Source: JAKFDI01 sp036676235
GTDB lineage: Bacteria; Pseudomonadota; Gammaproteobacteria; Burkholderiales; Burkholderiaceae_C
Length of the DNA: 64,000 nucleotides
Direction: 5' to 3'
Assembly: GCA_036676235.1 (NCBI GenBank)
Contig: JAKFDI010000035.1
Span: 86,935 to 150,934, forward strand
A program made the position numbers and the translations under genes. Position 1 is the stretch's first letter, and each line of letters opens with the position of its first letter. The notes under the pieces are model-generated. The model was given only the letters and a program-made list of their open reading frames with translations, was not told the DNA's origin and did not search any database. Shown one piece after another: positions 10,517 through 19,912 of this stretch.

Positions 10517-11740
10517 TTGAGTTCTGCGGCAGACGTCGAGGACGGAAGCCACTCCGCAGCCGCCGCTGCGATGGGCTTTTACTATCAATCTCTCTACGGC
10601 CTGCTGTGCATAGTCAAGGCGACCGACGACGATGCCGCCGTTTGCTTGGAGCGGCTCGACGATGTTGAGGTCAAGGTAAATGGCCAGACGCTCCTCAATC
10701 AGCTAAAGCATTCGCTGAGTAAGAAGCCGAAGCCGGTCACTATCAGCTCGGTCTCGCTATGGAAGACGATCAAGGCGTGGATCGATGTCCTGCCAAAGGT
10801 GAGCCTGAACGACACAAGGTTCCAGCTCGTCACGGTGGCGCCGTTGCCTGCCGGCAGTCCGCTGGTGCCGCTCCTTGACGAGGCGACATCCCGCGCGAAC
10901 CTCTTGGTGCTCCTTGCTGATGAAGCTCAACGCGTGCTGGACGAGCGTGAAGCGGCCGCCACTCAGAAGAAGCCGGTTCCACATGGTGAGCGCGGGGCGG
11001 CCTGTGCCGCTTACCTTAAGCTCAGCGAAGGTGTTCGCCAAACCCTACTCTCGCGGGTCAGCATTCAACCTGCTGCTAGTGACATTGTCCAGATTGGCAA
11101 GGACATCGCCGATGCATTGAAATCATTCCCACCTGACCGAAGGGAAGCAATCGCTCGTCGCCTGATTGAGTGGTGGGACCTTCAGGTTGTTCACTCGTTC
11201 TGCGGAATAAGAGAGCGGGCTATCTCAATGCTTGACGTTCAACTGAGGCTGTCCGAGATAGCCGGCGAAGTGCACCGCGACGAAGTCCTTGCTGACTTCC
11301 AGTTTGTCACGCCACCGGACGACCATGCGCCGCCGTCGCTGATTGCAAAGCAACTCCAGCTTGTGGACTGTACGAAGACGGAGATTCGGGCCGCGGAACG
11401 CGAAGAGTGGAGGGCCAGATCCCAACGTCATAAATGGATCTCTGAGCGCGTGGATATGGCGGGTCGCATAACGCTCTACGACCAGCGGCTGGCCGAGGCA
11501 TGGAGGGACAAGCACGCGCTCATGGTTGAACAAACCGAGACGTCTACAGAAGCGCAGAAGCGGAGCGCCGGGTTGGACATATTCAGATGGTCGTTCAACG
11601 ACGCCATGGCGCAAATCTCTCCTTTTGCGAAAAACTGGAGCGCTGACTACTACGTCAGAGGCAGCTACCAGTTCATGTCGGTGGACTTGAGGGTCGGCTG
11701 GCATCCCGACTTTGAAGTTCTGCTGAAGGGCGGGTCATGA
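10517..11740 (+). CDS. ABC-3C system effector-like protein (predicted nuclease)
   Basis: First gene of a three-gene overlapping cassette. The 407-residue protein opens with AAAAAMGFYYQSLYGLLCIV, followed by LERLDDVEV and LLNQLKHS. That pattern resembles the Cap4/DUF4297-like PD-(D/E)XK nuclease core (acidic residues, then QxK) of defence proteins. The remainder is mostly helical without a recognised motif. TTG at 10517 is preferred as start because GGAGG lies 5 bases upstream; GTG at 10484 is the alternative. Its stop overlaps the next ATG (ATGA). In ABC-3C systems such a protein is the predicted effector gated by the ATPase. The nuclease function is inferred. Confidence 0.65.
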   Translation: MSSAADVEDGSHSAAAAAMGFYYQSLYGLLCIVKATDDDAAVCLERLDDVEVKVNGQTLLNQLKHSLSKKPKPVTISSVSLWKTIKAWIDVLPKVSLNDTRFQLVTVAPLPAGSPLVPLLDEATSRANLLVLLADEAQRVLDEREAAATQKKPVPHGERGAACAAYLKLSEGVRQTLLSRVSIQPAASDIVQIGKDIADALKSFPPDRREAIARRLIEWWDLQVVHSFCGIRERAISMLDVQLRLSEIAGEVHRDEVLADFQFVTPPDDHAPPSLIAKQLQLVDCTKTEIRAAEREEWRARSQRHKWISERVDMAGRITLYDQRLAEAWRDKHALMVEQTETSTEAQKRSAGLDIFRWSFNDAMAQISPFAKNWSADYYVRGSYQFMSVDLRVGWHPDFEVLLKGGS

Positions 11741-12219
11741 TTTCCTCACGTGATGTCTTTGCAGAGACGAATCCCGCCTTTTACTGCGCTGTGTTTTCGC
11801 AGTTCTGCTCCGCCTACAAACATGAGCAGACCCTTCAACGTTCGCCTGCGATGCCACTGGTCTACCTTATCGTCCCACTGGCGATATCGGAAGACTTAGG
11901 GACTACGTTTGAAGGTTGTAACAAGGACACAGGGCTGCCGCTATGGATGAACCGAAATCCGAAGATCACCCTCGACCTTGGCAAGAAGGTCAATTCAACC
12001 TTGGAACTTACTACGGCGGCTGTGCGATTTGGATGTCTTGCAGGGCGGCTGCGCATCACCTCCGACGGTGACTTGGAAGCAGCGACGAAGACCTTGCCGG
12101 CCACAGTCTCCGGAGGAGTTGCGTCCGCTGCGTTGAAGAGAGCTCGTCTCCTTGGAATCTGGATGGCCACAATGGGATCTCCCAGAGCGGTTTTGGAAGC
12201 ATTGGGAGTTTCGGTATGA
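11737..12219 (+). CDS. ABC-3C system middle component
   Basis: A 160-residue protein opening VFAETNPAFYCAVFSQFCSA, a pattern I associate with the 'three-component ABC system, middle component' families. Further family-like stretches are PLVYLIVPLAIS and AVRFGCLAGRLRI. It starts inside the stop of the effector gene and its own stop overlaps the ATPase start, so all three proteins are probably made in step. No catalytic motif is visible; the middle component is thought to be an adaptor between effector and ATPase. Confidence 0.75.
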   Translation: MISSRDVFAETNPAFYCAVFSQFCSAYKHEQTLQRSPAMPLVYLIVPLAISEDLGTTFEGCNKDTGLPLWMNRNPKITLDLGKKVNSTLELTTAAVRFGCLAGRLRITSDGDLEAATKTLPATVSGGVASAALKRARLLGIWMATMGSPRAVLEALGVSV

Positions 12220-14222
12220 AGCGATGGAACATTGCGAGCATCTTCTTCATCGGTGAAGAAGGAGCCTTTCGCATCATCACGCTGAATCCTGGCCGCGTAA
12301 ACGTCATCACTGGCGCATCCGGGACGGGCAAGTCGGCGGTTGTTAAGGCACTGGATTACTGCCTTGGCTCCTCGAAGTGCCAGCTACCTGTATATGTCCG
12401 GCGGCGCTGCGTAGCAGTCGGCGTGAAGTGGGCGAGGGGCGAGGACGAGATGATTTCCTGCCGCCAAGTGCCGTTGGTTGGGAAATCTCCGAACTCCTAC
12501 ATGTACGTCACCACGGGCCGAAACCTTATGGTTCCGCAAACCGTTCAGGAGTTTGAAGGCCGTGGCACGGTCGCGGTTAGCAAAGCCAGGCTGGGCACGG
12601 CATTCGGCATTGATTCTTTGGCTGTGGTCGAGTCCGAGCGATCTGAGAAGAAGTCGCCTGACCTACCATCCGTTCGTCAGTTCACGCCCTACATCTTTGT
12701 CACCAAGGAAGTCATCGACAGTGAGGCGGTTTTGCTGCATGGCCTCGATGACAACCGCAAAGCGCAGCACATCGTGTCCACCATGCCGTATTTCCTGGGC
12801 GCCGTGACTGAGGCAACAGCAGCAGCGGAGAGGCGTTTGCGCCAAGCGCGGCGTGCCCTGGAAATAGACGTCGCGCGTGAAGATGCCCGTGACGCCAAGG
12901 ACAGCCAGGTCAAGCAACGTTCACGCGTTCTCCTCGGGGAGGCTCAGCAACTCGGCCTTGTCGAAAGCCCACCTGCAGGCGCGGATGAGCCGGTTCTCAT
13001 TGACATGCTGCAACGAGCGTCGTCGGAGATAGCGCGCCCTTTACAGTACCCGGGAGCTGATCAACTCGATGGCCTGCAGGAGAGGCGGCGGGACACCTTG
13101 AAGGAGCTGAATCAGACAAAGCGCAAGCTGCGAGCGATTGCTATCGAGGAGCAGGAGTCCAAGGACTATGAATCCGCTGTCAACACCCAGCACGAAAAGC
13201 TGCGCATTGCGGAGCATCTTCACTTGCTTGACGTTCCCACATCCTGCCCGGTTTGCGACTCGCGGACGGACGCTGGCGCCGTAGTCGCCGCCGCGATGAA
13301 ACAGTCCCTGGTCACTATTCGGGCTGAGAGCAGCGCGGTCGGGCGTCTGCGGCCGCGGATTAGCGGAGCTGCGGAACAGCTTTCCAAGCGGGCGGAAGAG
13401 CTGAGTGGTCTCTTGCGGGAGCTTGACGCGGGCGTGTCGGCCGCCTTGAGCCAGATGGCGGAAGCGAGGCGGCATGCCGATTTGGCGCAGTTGCAAGCAT
13501 TCTTCCGCGGCAAGGCCACTTACTTCTTGGAGTCCGTCAACGACCAGCTTCTCAGGCCGGCGAAGGACCTCACCAGGCAGAGGGACGAGATCGCTGAGCT
13601 TGAAGGCCTGGCCGACGCCGACAATCGCAAGATTCGTATGCGCCGTGCTGAGGACGCGGTGTCCAGATTCGCTTCCCAGATATTTTCGGATCTGCCGAAG
13701 GTGGAGCCCTGCGTCGGAGCTGAGCTACTTTTCTCTGCACGCGAGCCCCATGTGAACATTATTGAGGCTGGGGTCAACGGTGCGGTGCTGTCGATGGCCG
13801 ACCTTGGTTCTGACCAGAATTGGCTTGCTGTCCATGTCGCGCTTTCATTCGGCCTGCAGAGGCACTTTGAGAAGGAGCGTCGGCCAGTTCCTGGCGTTGT
13901 TGTGCTGGACCAATTGAGCCGTCCGTATTTCCCGAACCAGGGGCGTGATGACATGGCTGAATCTGAGGACTCGGGCGATGTCGTCGATGAAAGCTTGCCG
14001 GACGAGGTGTCCATTCCCGGGGACGAGGACTACCTGGCGATGCGTCAGCACATCGATTTCCTGTTCGGCGAGGTCGAGGCCCGCTCCGGCCTGCAGGTGC
14101 TGCTACTCGAGCATGCCTACTTCGCCTCGGACCCGCGCTATGTGGCGGCAACGAGGGAGCGATGGACGCGCGCCTCTGGGAAAGGTTTGATCCCGCGTGA
14201 ATGGAAGCTCCGGGCGAACTAG
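12216..14222 (+). CDS. DUF3732-type SMC/Rad50-like ATPase of ABC-3C system
   Basis: A 668-residue ABC ATPase with Walker A GASGTGKSAVV near residues 33-43. A long coiled-coil region is interrupted by a CPVC zinc-hook-like motif near residue 345. A C-terminal half-site has VVLDQLSRPYFP, the family's Walker B variant with Gln after the Asp. This is the DUF3732 ATPase found with the two preceding gene types in computationally described ABC-3C conflict systems. It probably senses foreign DNA or nucleoprotein and licenses the effector. Base composition is clearly lower in GC than the flanking eCIS and mobilisation genes, suggesting separate acquisition. Confidence 0.85.
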   Translation: MKRWNIASIFFIGEEGAFRIITLNPGRVNVITGASGTGKSAVVKALDYCLGSSKCQLPVYVRRRCVAVGVKWARGEDEMISCRQVPLVGKSPNSYMYVTTGRNLMVPQTVQEFEGRGTVAVSKARLGTAFGIDSLAVVESERSEKKSPDLPSVRQFTPYIFVTKEVIDSEAVLLHGLDDNRKAQHIVSTMPYFLGAVTEATAAAERRLRQARRALEIDVAREDARDAKDSQVKQRSRVLLGEAQQLGLVESPPAGADEPVLIDMLQRASSEIARPLQYPGADQLDGLQERRRDTLKELNQTKRKLRAIAIEEQESKDYESAVNTQHEKLRIAEHLHLLDVPTSCPVCDSRTDAGAVVAAAMKQSLVTIRAESSAVGRLRPRISGAAEQLSKRAEELSGLLRELDAGVSAALSQMAEARRHADLAQLQAFFRGKATYFLESVNDQLLRPAKDLTRQRDEIAELEGLADADNRKIRMRRAEDAVSRFASQIFSDLPKVEPCVGAELLFSAREPHVNIIEAGVNGAVLSMADLGSDQNWLAVHVALSFGLQRHFEKERRPVPGVVVLDQLSRPYFPNQGRDDMAESEDSGDVVDESLPDEVSIPGDEDYLAMRQHIDFLFGEVEARSGLQVLLLEHAYFASDPRYVAATRERWTRASGKGLIPREWKLRAN

Positions 14223-14606
14223 ATGCAGATGAGTTCTCGCAAGGAGCTGTTGCGTAGTCACGATCTGGCCCGCCGCTACTCCTCTGGACAAAACCCGTCT
14301 TCCCGCCGTGGCGAGTTCGTGCGTCCTCGGGCCCATGCGTTTCAATGACTGCTTGGTGGCGGGTTGCGTGAGTAGGACCAGCGGCGCTCACCGACGCCAA
14401 CCGCTGCGGAGCGTTGAACGGTGAACGGTAGTTGACCAGAATAGACAACGGCTGCCGGGATTTCGGTCAAATTCACTCGCCGGGCCGTTCAAACGCGGCG
14501 CGTGCCTCGGGGAATGTGACAATTGTAGGAAAGCAGAGTCAGCTCTCGCACCGTCGACTGTACTCAACTTCTACCGATTCAAAAGAATCCAGACAAGGGG
14601 GGTCAC
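14223..14606. other. Intergenic region downstream of the ABC-3C cassette
   Basis: These 384 bases hold no recognised gene. An open frame of 41 codons begins directly after the ATPase stop (ATG 14223 to TGA 14348) but has no ribosome site or known relatives, so I do not call it. The region presumably contains the promoter of the next gene, whose ribosome site AGGGGGG lies just before 14607. Confidence 0.4.
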
Positions 14607-16283
14607 ATGATTGCAATTCACCCGCAGTATTTAACGTTGTCCAAGCTACTGGCCGGGCGCTTGTTCCGGATTCCCGAGTATCAACGAGCCTACAGTTGGA
14701 CGAGCAAGCAACGGGCGGATCTGTTTGGTGATATCGACAAGACGCACGCCAAGGGCAAAGATGCGGGCCACTTTATGGCCGCGACGGTCTGCCTCCGGCG
14801 TGCCAAAGAAACCTTAGGAACCGATGAGTTTCAAGTGCTTGAGGTGGTTGACGGCCAACAGCGGCTGACGACGCTGATCATCTTGCTGAAGGCCATCGAG
14901 TTGACACTCGATCGCGACTCTGCCGTGGAGATCAGACTGGCGGACGAGATCGCAGGCTTACTGATCAAGCGGGATGGCGATGAGTTGCTGCTGCTGCAGA
15001 CCAACCATGATAGTAGCCACCACTTCGAGACGTTTCTGCGCGAAGGGAGGAGACCTGCAGTTGAGTCGGCAAAGACGCTGGCGGACCAGGAACTTGTCAA
15101 AGCGATTGCGGAGTGCATGACCTACGTTGATGGCTGGAAGCGGAGCCGCGCGGACTTGTCGGCGCTGCTAGCGCTTCTAAAGAACCGGCTGCACTTTCTG
15201 CTTCACGAGATTGACGAAGAGAACTCTGTCTACACCGTGTTCGAGGTTCTGAACAGCCGTGGCTTGAATGTGTCTTGGATCGACCGTCTCAAGAGCATTC
15301 TGATGGGGGCTGCATTCGAGTTGAAGGCGGCCTCGAACAAAACATTAATCAAGGACCTTCATACCAAATGGCGCGACATCTACGCGACCATTGGTTTGAG
15401 ACAGGGCATGAGCACGGAGGCTCTACGATTCGCTGCAACCCTGCGGACCCCAGAAGTTCCGAGCAGACCATTGGGTGAGGAAGTCTCGGTAGAACTACTG
15501 CGTGGGCAGGCGCCAGATGCCAAGGGAATTCGGGAGGTATCTGCCTGGCTCTTGAAGGTCGTCCGCGCACGAGATGCCGTTGCGGCCAACCCGCGAATTA
15601 ACGCGGTCACGAGAATTTCGCAGGCGCGCTTGCTTGCTGTGGCCATCCACCTACGAGATGATATCAAGCAGAAACAACGCGACGAACTGCTTGCCAAGTG
15701 GGAGCGGGTCTCGTTTCGCATTTACGGAATGCTCTCCAACGACGCGCGTACGCGAGTGGGTGACTACGTGCGGCTGGCCTGGAGGATCAGCAACGAGAAG
15801 TTGGCGCCAAAGGCGATTGATCGGGCTCTGGAAGCGATCGGCAGGGAGTTCCCGATCTCGGATGCTGTAGACGCCTTGCGGGCGAAGAATTGTTACGAGG
15901 ACTGGGGGGAGGAGTTAAGGTACTTCATGTACCGATATGAGGAGCATTTGTCCAAGAAGAACCGCCAGAAGTTCAGCAATGAGCAGTGGGAGCGCATCTG
16001 GATGGCGAGTGTTTCGGACTCAATTGAACACATCTGGGCGCAGAGCAAAGCACCGGAGAAGTCCAAGCACCGGCTTGGCAATCTGGTTCTCTTGCCGCCT
16101 CGGTTAAACTCCAGCCTGCAAGCCAAGGAACCCGGCACCAAGGCGGATGACTACAGAAAGACAGGCTTGCTCATTGCTCAGGAAGTTGCTGATCTGATCG
16201 GCGAATGCAAATGGTCTACCAAAGTCATAGTGAACCGGGAAGATGACTTGCTGAAATGGGCTGAGGTGGAATGGGCTGACTAG
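14607..16283 (+). CDS. DUF262/DUF1524 protein (GmrSD-like restriction enzyme)
   Basis: A 558-residue protein. The N-terminal DUF262 domain carries FRIPEYQRAYSW and VVDGQQRLTTL, a ParB/sulfiredoxin-like nucleotide-binding fold. The C-terminal DUF1524 region carries SIEHIWAQSK followed by HRLGNLVLLPPRLN, which fits the His-Me/HNH nuclease pattern. The same two-domain build occurs in GmrSD and related type IV restriction enzymes against modified phage DNA. It stands alone after the ABC-3C cassette and reinforces the view of a defence block. Its exact DNA target cannot be told from sequence. Confidence 0.85.
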   Translation: MIAIHPQYLTLSKLLAGRLFRIPEYQRAYSWTSKQRADLFGDIDKTHAKGKDAGHFMAATVCLRRAKETLGTDEFQVLEVVDGQQRLTTLIILLKAIELTLDRDSAVEIRLADEIAGLLIKRDGDELLLLQTNHDSSHHFETFLREGRRPAVESAKTLADQELVKAIAECMTYVDGWKRSRADLSALLALLKNRLHFLLHEIDEENSVYTVFEVLNSRGLNVSWIDRLKSILMGAAFELKAASNKTLIKDLHTKWRDIYATIGLRQGMSTEALRFAATLRTPEVPSRPLGEEVSVELLRGQAPDAKGIREVSAWLLKVVRARDAVAANPRINAVTRISQARLLAVAIHLRDDIKQKQRDELLAKWERVSFRIYGMLSNDARTRVGDYVRLAWRISNEKLAPKAIDRALEAIGREFPISDAVDALRAKNCYEDWGEELRYFMYRYEEHLSKKNRQKFSNEQWERIWMASVSDSIEHIWAQSKAPEKSKHRLGNLVLLPPRLNSSLQAKEPGTKADDYRKTGLLIAQEVADLIGECKWSTKVIVNREDDLLKWAEVEWAD

Positions 16284-16490
16284 TTTTTGATTAGTTTAGG
16301 AGTCTTGCAGATGCATTCCGCATCGTCGACAAATTCACTTCAGCTGGCCCTTGACCAGTGATTCCTTAGATTAGCTTTTCGATCGTCATCAATAAGCGAG
16401 ATACCTGATTTTCCACGGACAAGTTTGGCCATCGGCAACCGCTCCGTTGCGGATCTTGCGGCACATTCGGCCGTTTCAGTTTAGGTTTGA

Positions 16491-16904
16491 CCGACACCTG
16501 TCCGACGCACAGGACACGCGTGGAAGTCACGCCGACCTGAGGGCAGGTGTTGGATAAACCTCTGAGGAGAAAACCGCGGCATGTGAGGCCGCGGTTGTCG
16601 AAGGCATGGGCGATTCGGCATTGCAGCCGCGCCGGTGCGACATGCTTCTGCGCGCACGTCGGGGGGCTCGAACAGGGCGGCACCGCCGTGCGAGCACCAG
16701 TCAATTTGAGGAGCGGTCGTCCGTGCTGATGCTACGCGAAAGGCCGCTTGCCGGTGCCTATGCTTATTGGCATTCTTGTTAAGGGTTGTCGGACACCTGC
16801 CCGTGCGCGCGACGGCGCGTCGATCTCATACCGATCTGAGGGCAGGTGTCGGACAAGCCTCGAGGGAGGAAACCGCGGCGCACGCCGCAGTGGTTGTCGA
16901 AGGC
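16491..16904. repeat. Twin hairpin repeat of unknown nature
   Basis: Two related copies of about 115 bases lie at 16491-16605 and 16787-16904. Each has an outer inverted repeat around GACACCTGYCC and GGGCAGGTGT. In copy 2 the arms (16787-16802 and 16840-16855) match at 15 of 16 bases. Each then has a hairpin with AACCGCGGC; in copy 1 it is a perfect 9-base stem with a 7-base loop (16572-16596). Each ends with GGTTGTCGAAGGC or a close variant. The rest of 16284-17117 holds no gene I can support. They may be ends of a lost mobile element or non-coding RNA units. Confidence 0.55.
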
Positions 16905-17117
16905 TGCGTCGCTATGGCGATTGGCGCAATGCGGCCACGGTGATCGGCCTTGGCGACGATGTCCGCTGTGCGAGGGACGCCCGGCAATGCGGACGTTGAA
17001 GTCCGGCGCCACGACAAGTTGGACGGATTGGCGGCCAGTGATCGTGGCTGCGTGTGGACACGCACGAGTCTGCACGCCCGCCGTTGGACGGCGGATGTCG
17101 TCGAGTGTGTGAAGTGA

Positions 17118-17840
17118 TCATCTCGCGGCAGCCCGTGGTGGCGCACGAATGGAAGACGCAGGCGCAAGCAGCCGCAGGATCACCATCGGCCGCCCGCAGC
17201 GGCGACAAACGAAGGTGGGCGGCTTCGTATCAGGCTCGTCGTTCGCTGCAGCTTCGGCCGCGATGGCTGCCGTGGCGTCGGCGCGCACCCCGAGCAACTG
17301 CCGCGCCGCGGCGAGGCCGAGCCTGCGGCTACCGTTGACCAGCAGCCCGTAGTGCCGGATGCGGTGAAATCCGCTGGGCAGCACATGCAGCAGGAAGCGG
17401 CGCATGAACTCCTCGGGGCTGAGGGTCATCGCCTTGTAGCGGGTCTTGCCTCTGCCTGCCTTGTTCGCGCGGTAGTCCTTTCAGCGAAAGCTCACGCCGC
17501 GCTCATCCAGGGCGAGCAAGCGGCTGTTGGAGATCGCCACGCGGTGTGTGTAGCGCGACAGGTACGCCAACACCGCCCCGGGTCCAGCGAACGGCCGCTT
17601 CGCATAGACCACCCACTCGCACTGGCGCATGGGTGTAAGCCACTTGCTGAACGCCGGGGCACCGGCCAGCGCCACGTGCTCGCCGAAGAATTGCAGCTTC
17701 CCGGCCTTGTGCAGCCGTTGAAGTTCTTCGAGGAAGCACCGCCGGACCAGCCTGGACAGCACCCGCACCGGCAGGAAGAAGCCCGGCCGGCACGCGACCC
17801 ATTGCTTGCCGTCCAGGGACAGCCCCCCACCTGTGATGAG
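17118..17840 (-). pseudogene. IS91-family transposase fragment with internal stop
   Basis: The C-terminal half of an IS91-type transposase is recognisable: VACRPGFFLPVRVLSRL, then AYLSRYTHRVAISNSRLLAL, then MTLSPEEFMRRFLLHVLPSG and a Cys-containing end CRRCGRPM. A TGA at 17481-17483 falls between SFR and KDYR, where the family normally has Trp, so a single base change broke the gene. The N-terminal half, including most of the catalytic region, is missing; similarity starts at GGGLSLDG and abuts the neighbouring gene. Confidence 0.8.
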
Positions 17841-17874
17841 GAGGCCTTTCCGTTGAGTCGCTTCACGGCTGTCT

Positions 17875-18849
17875 CTACTCCGGCTTGATGTTGTTGGCAC
17901 GGATCACCTGGCGCCAGCGGGGAATCTCGGCACTGATCCATTTGGCGAACTGGTCCGGGCTTCCAGCGACGACCTCGAACTCCATCTTCTCGAGTTCGCG
18001 CTTGATCTCCGGCTTTCGAAGGATGGCCACAATCTCCTTGTGGTAGCGGTCGATGACGGGTTGCGGCGTCTTGCCCGGTGCCAAAAAGCCGATCCACGAC
18101 ACGGCCACGAAACCGGGAAAGCCCTCTTCAATCATCGTGGGGATCTGTGGCATCGAAGGGAAGCGTTGGACGCCGGTCGAGGAGATCACCTTGGCCTTGC
18201 CTTCCTTCACGAACTGCGAGATGTTCCCGGGCACCAGGAACGCCGCGTCGACCTGACCGCCCAGCAGGTCGACGACCGCAGGGCTCGCGCCCTTGTAAGG
18301 GACGTGGACGATGTCCACCCCCGCGGCCGACTTGAGCATCTCCATGGTCAGGTGCGACGCGCTGCCGACCGAGACCGACGCATAGCTCAACTTGCCGCCC
18401 TTGGCGAGCGCGACGAACTCTTTGACGTTCTTGGCCGGTACCTTGGGGTGCAGAGCAAGCAGCTGAGGCGCGGTCACGGCTAGCGTGATCGGTGCCAAAT
18501 CCTTCACCGCGTCGTACGGCATCTTCGAAAACAGCGTCGGGTTGATCGCGATCGGACCGTTGAAGCCGACCAGCAGAGTGTGGCCGTCAGGAGGTGACTT
18601 CGCCACCTCGTCGGCGCCGATCGTGCCGCCGGCGCCGCCCTTGTTTTCGACGATGACCGTCTGGCCAAGGGCCTTCTGCAGTTCGGGTGCCACGAGGCGC
18701 GCCACGACATCGTTGGTGCTGCCAACGATAGGAACGACGATGCGCACTGTCCTGGAAGGCGTCCATTCCTGCGCCATCGCGGATGTGCCGAAGCCGGTAG
18801 CCGCGAGACTCATCACCAGCAGCGTGGGTCGGAAAAATAAGGCAATCAT
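17875..18849 (-). CDS. Bug-family tripartite tricarboxylate transporter binding protein
   Basis: A 324-residue periplasmic solute-binding protein. A signal peptide occupies about residues 1-26 (cleavage near AMAQ). The mature protein shows the Bug features VRIVVP, GGAGGTIGADEVAKSPPDG and HVPYKGASPAVVDLLGG. It would deliver an organic acid to a TctAB-type transporter, but none is encoded here. It follows a broken Rieske oxygenase, a pairing common in aromatic-acid catabolic loci. It appears intact, with AAGGAAAG before the ATG. Its stop is within about 40 bases of the truncated IS91 piece, so the locus is probably a stranded catabolic remnant. Confidence 0.9.
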   Translation of the reverse strand: MIALFFRPTLLVMSLAATGFGTSAMAQEWTPSRTVRIVVPIVGSTNDVVARLVAPELQKALGQTVIVENKGGAGGTIGADEVAKSPPDGHTLLVGFNGPIAINPTLFSKMPYDAVKDLAPITLAVTAPQLLALHPKVPAKNVKEFVALAKGGKLSYASVSVGSASHLTMEMLKSAAGVDIVHVPYKGASPAVVDLLGGQVDAAFLVPGNISQFVKEGKAKVISSTGVQRFPSMPQIPTMIEEGFPGFVAVSWIGFLAPGKTPQPVIDRYHKEIVAILRKPEIKRELEKMEFEVVAGSPDQFAKWISAEIPRWRQVIRANNIKPE

Positions 18850-18878
18850 CTCGGTTCTTTCCTTGTGGGCGTGCTGGG

Positions 18879-19590
18879 TTAGACGGAATAGACCGGCTTA
18901 TCGGCCACGTTCGTGAGGTGCTCTTTCGCCCACTCCTGCGGCTTTTGGCCATGTAGCAGCAGAATCCCTGCCGCACGCGCGCTCTGCTGTGCGGCGTTGA
19001 TCGCTGGCGGCTCGGTGTCGGGTTGCAGTGCGGTTGGAGCTTCGTACAGCATGCCCCGCGCCATCACGATCGCACGACACGTGACTCGTGCCGATGCCTC
19101 CTTCCATCGCCTGGAGGTAGTTGCACTCTTGCTGCCGCTTCGACACGAAGACGTGGCTGGACGGGAGCTTGCACCACTCCACGCTGGGTGGAGCGGGCTG
19201 TTTTTCTTTCGGCCTCATGCACGCCCACAGCAGCCCGCCACGCTCGATACACGGATACGCCGTGATGCGCATGTGCATGCACGCCTGGCGTGCCAAAGGC
19301 ACGTCGACACACTCGCCGGTGACGGTGAACTTCAGCCCATGATAGGAGCAGCGGATGCCGTTTTCCTCGTTGCGACCGAACCAGAGCGACGCACCGCGAT
19401 GGGAGGAGAACTCGTCGATCAGGCCCGGGCGTCCCGACGTGTCGCGGAACGCCAGCAGCTTCTCCCCGAGGATCTGGACTCGCACAGGAAGGCAGTCGGG
19501 TTCGGCGATCTCGCTGGACAGCAGGATCGGCACCCAGTAGCGGCGCATCAGTTGGCCCATCGGCGTGCGGGGACCAGTGCGGGTGAGCGG
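18879..19590 (-). pseudogene. Rieske oxygenase alpha-subunit remnant (phthalate dioxygenase-like)
   Basis: The N-terminal part reads LTRTGPRTPMGQLMRRYW through RCSYHGLKF to QECNYLQAMEGGIGTSHVS, as in phthalate 4,5-dioxygenase-type Rieske oxygenases. It then joins a short C-terminal piece ending ADKPVYSV, so the whole catalytic iron domain is deleted. The first Rieske ligand pair, normally a Cys just before PHRG, reads FSSHRG here, so a cluster-binding cysteine is also lost. No proper start remains at the left-reading N-terminus, which abuts an IS3 fragment. Confidence 0.8.
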
Positions 19591-19842
19591 CCGGTGCAGA
19601 GCGCCTACATCGAGAGCTTCAACAGCCGCTTTAGGGACGAGTGCCTGTCGCAGCACCGGTTCGCCAGTCTGAGCCACATGCGCAGCGTCATCGACAACTG
19701 GCGCGAGGACTACAACCACCACCGGCCACACAGCGCTTTGGGCTACGTGCCACCAGCGTTGTATGCGTCCCGCTGCCGAACAGCCGCTACCCAGGGAATG
19801 CCCAACACCGCATCGCCTACGATGCCAACGCCCGGGCTCTAG
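19590..19842 (+). pseudogene. IS3-family transposase OrfB C-terminal fragment
   Basis: The frame reads YIESFNSRFRDECLSQHRF, then NWREDYNHHRPHSALGYVPP. This is the end of an IS3-family DDE transposase, including the last catalytic Glu region and the N-x-x-RPH-ALGY motif. Nothing of the N-terminal portion is present, because the upstream DNA is the Rieske remnant in the other direction. Confidence 0.85.
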
Positions 19843-19912
19843 ATCGAAGTGTTACGAAAGTCGGGGGCAGCGCAGCTTCGGGCGCTGGTTGCGTGGTGCC
19901 GCGCTGCGGGCG

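Noticed and set aside
14223..14348. A 41-codon gene directly after the ABC-3C ATPase
   Set aside because: No ribosome site, no recognisable similarity and biased composition; listed only as part of the spacer.
16787..16904. An integron attC site
   Set aside because: The inverted arms resemble attC in outline, but the core sites do not fit RYYYAAC and GTTRRRY, and no integron integrase is present.
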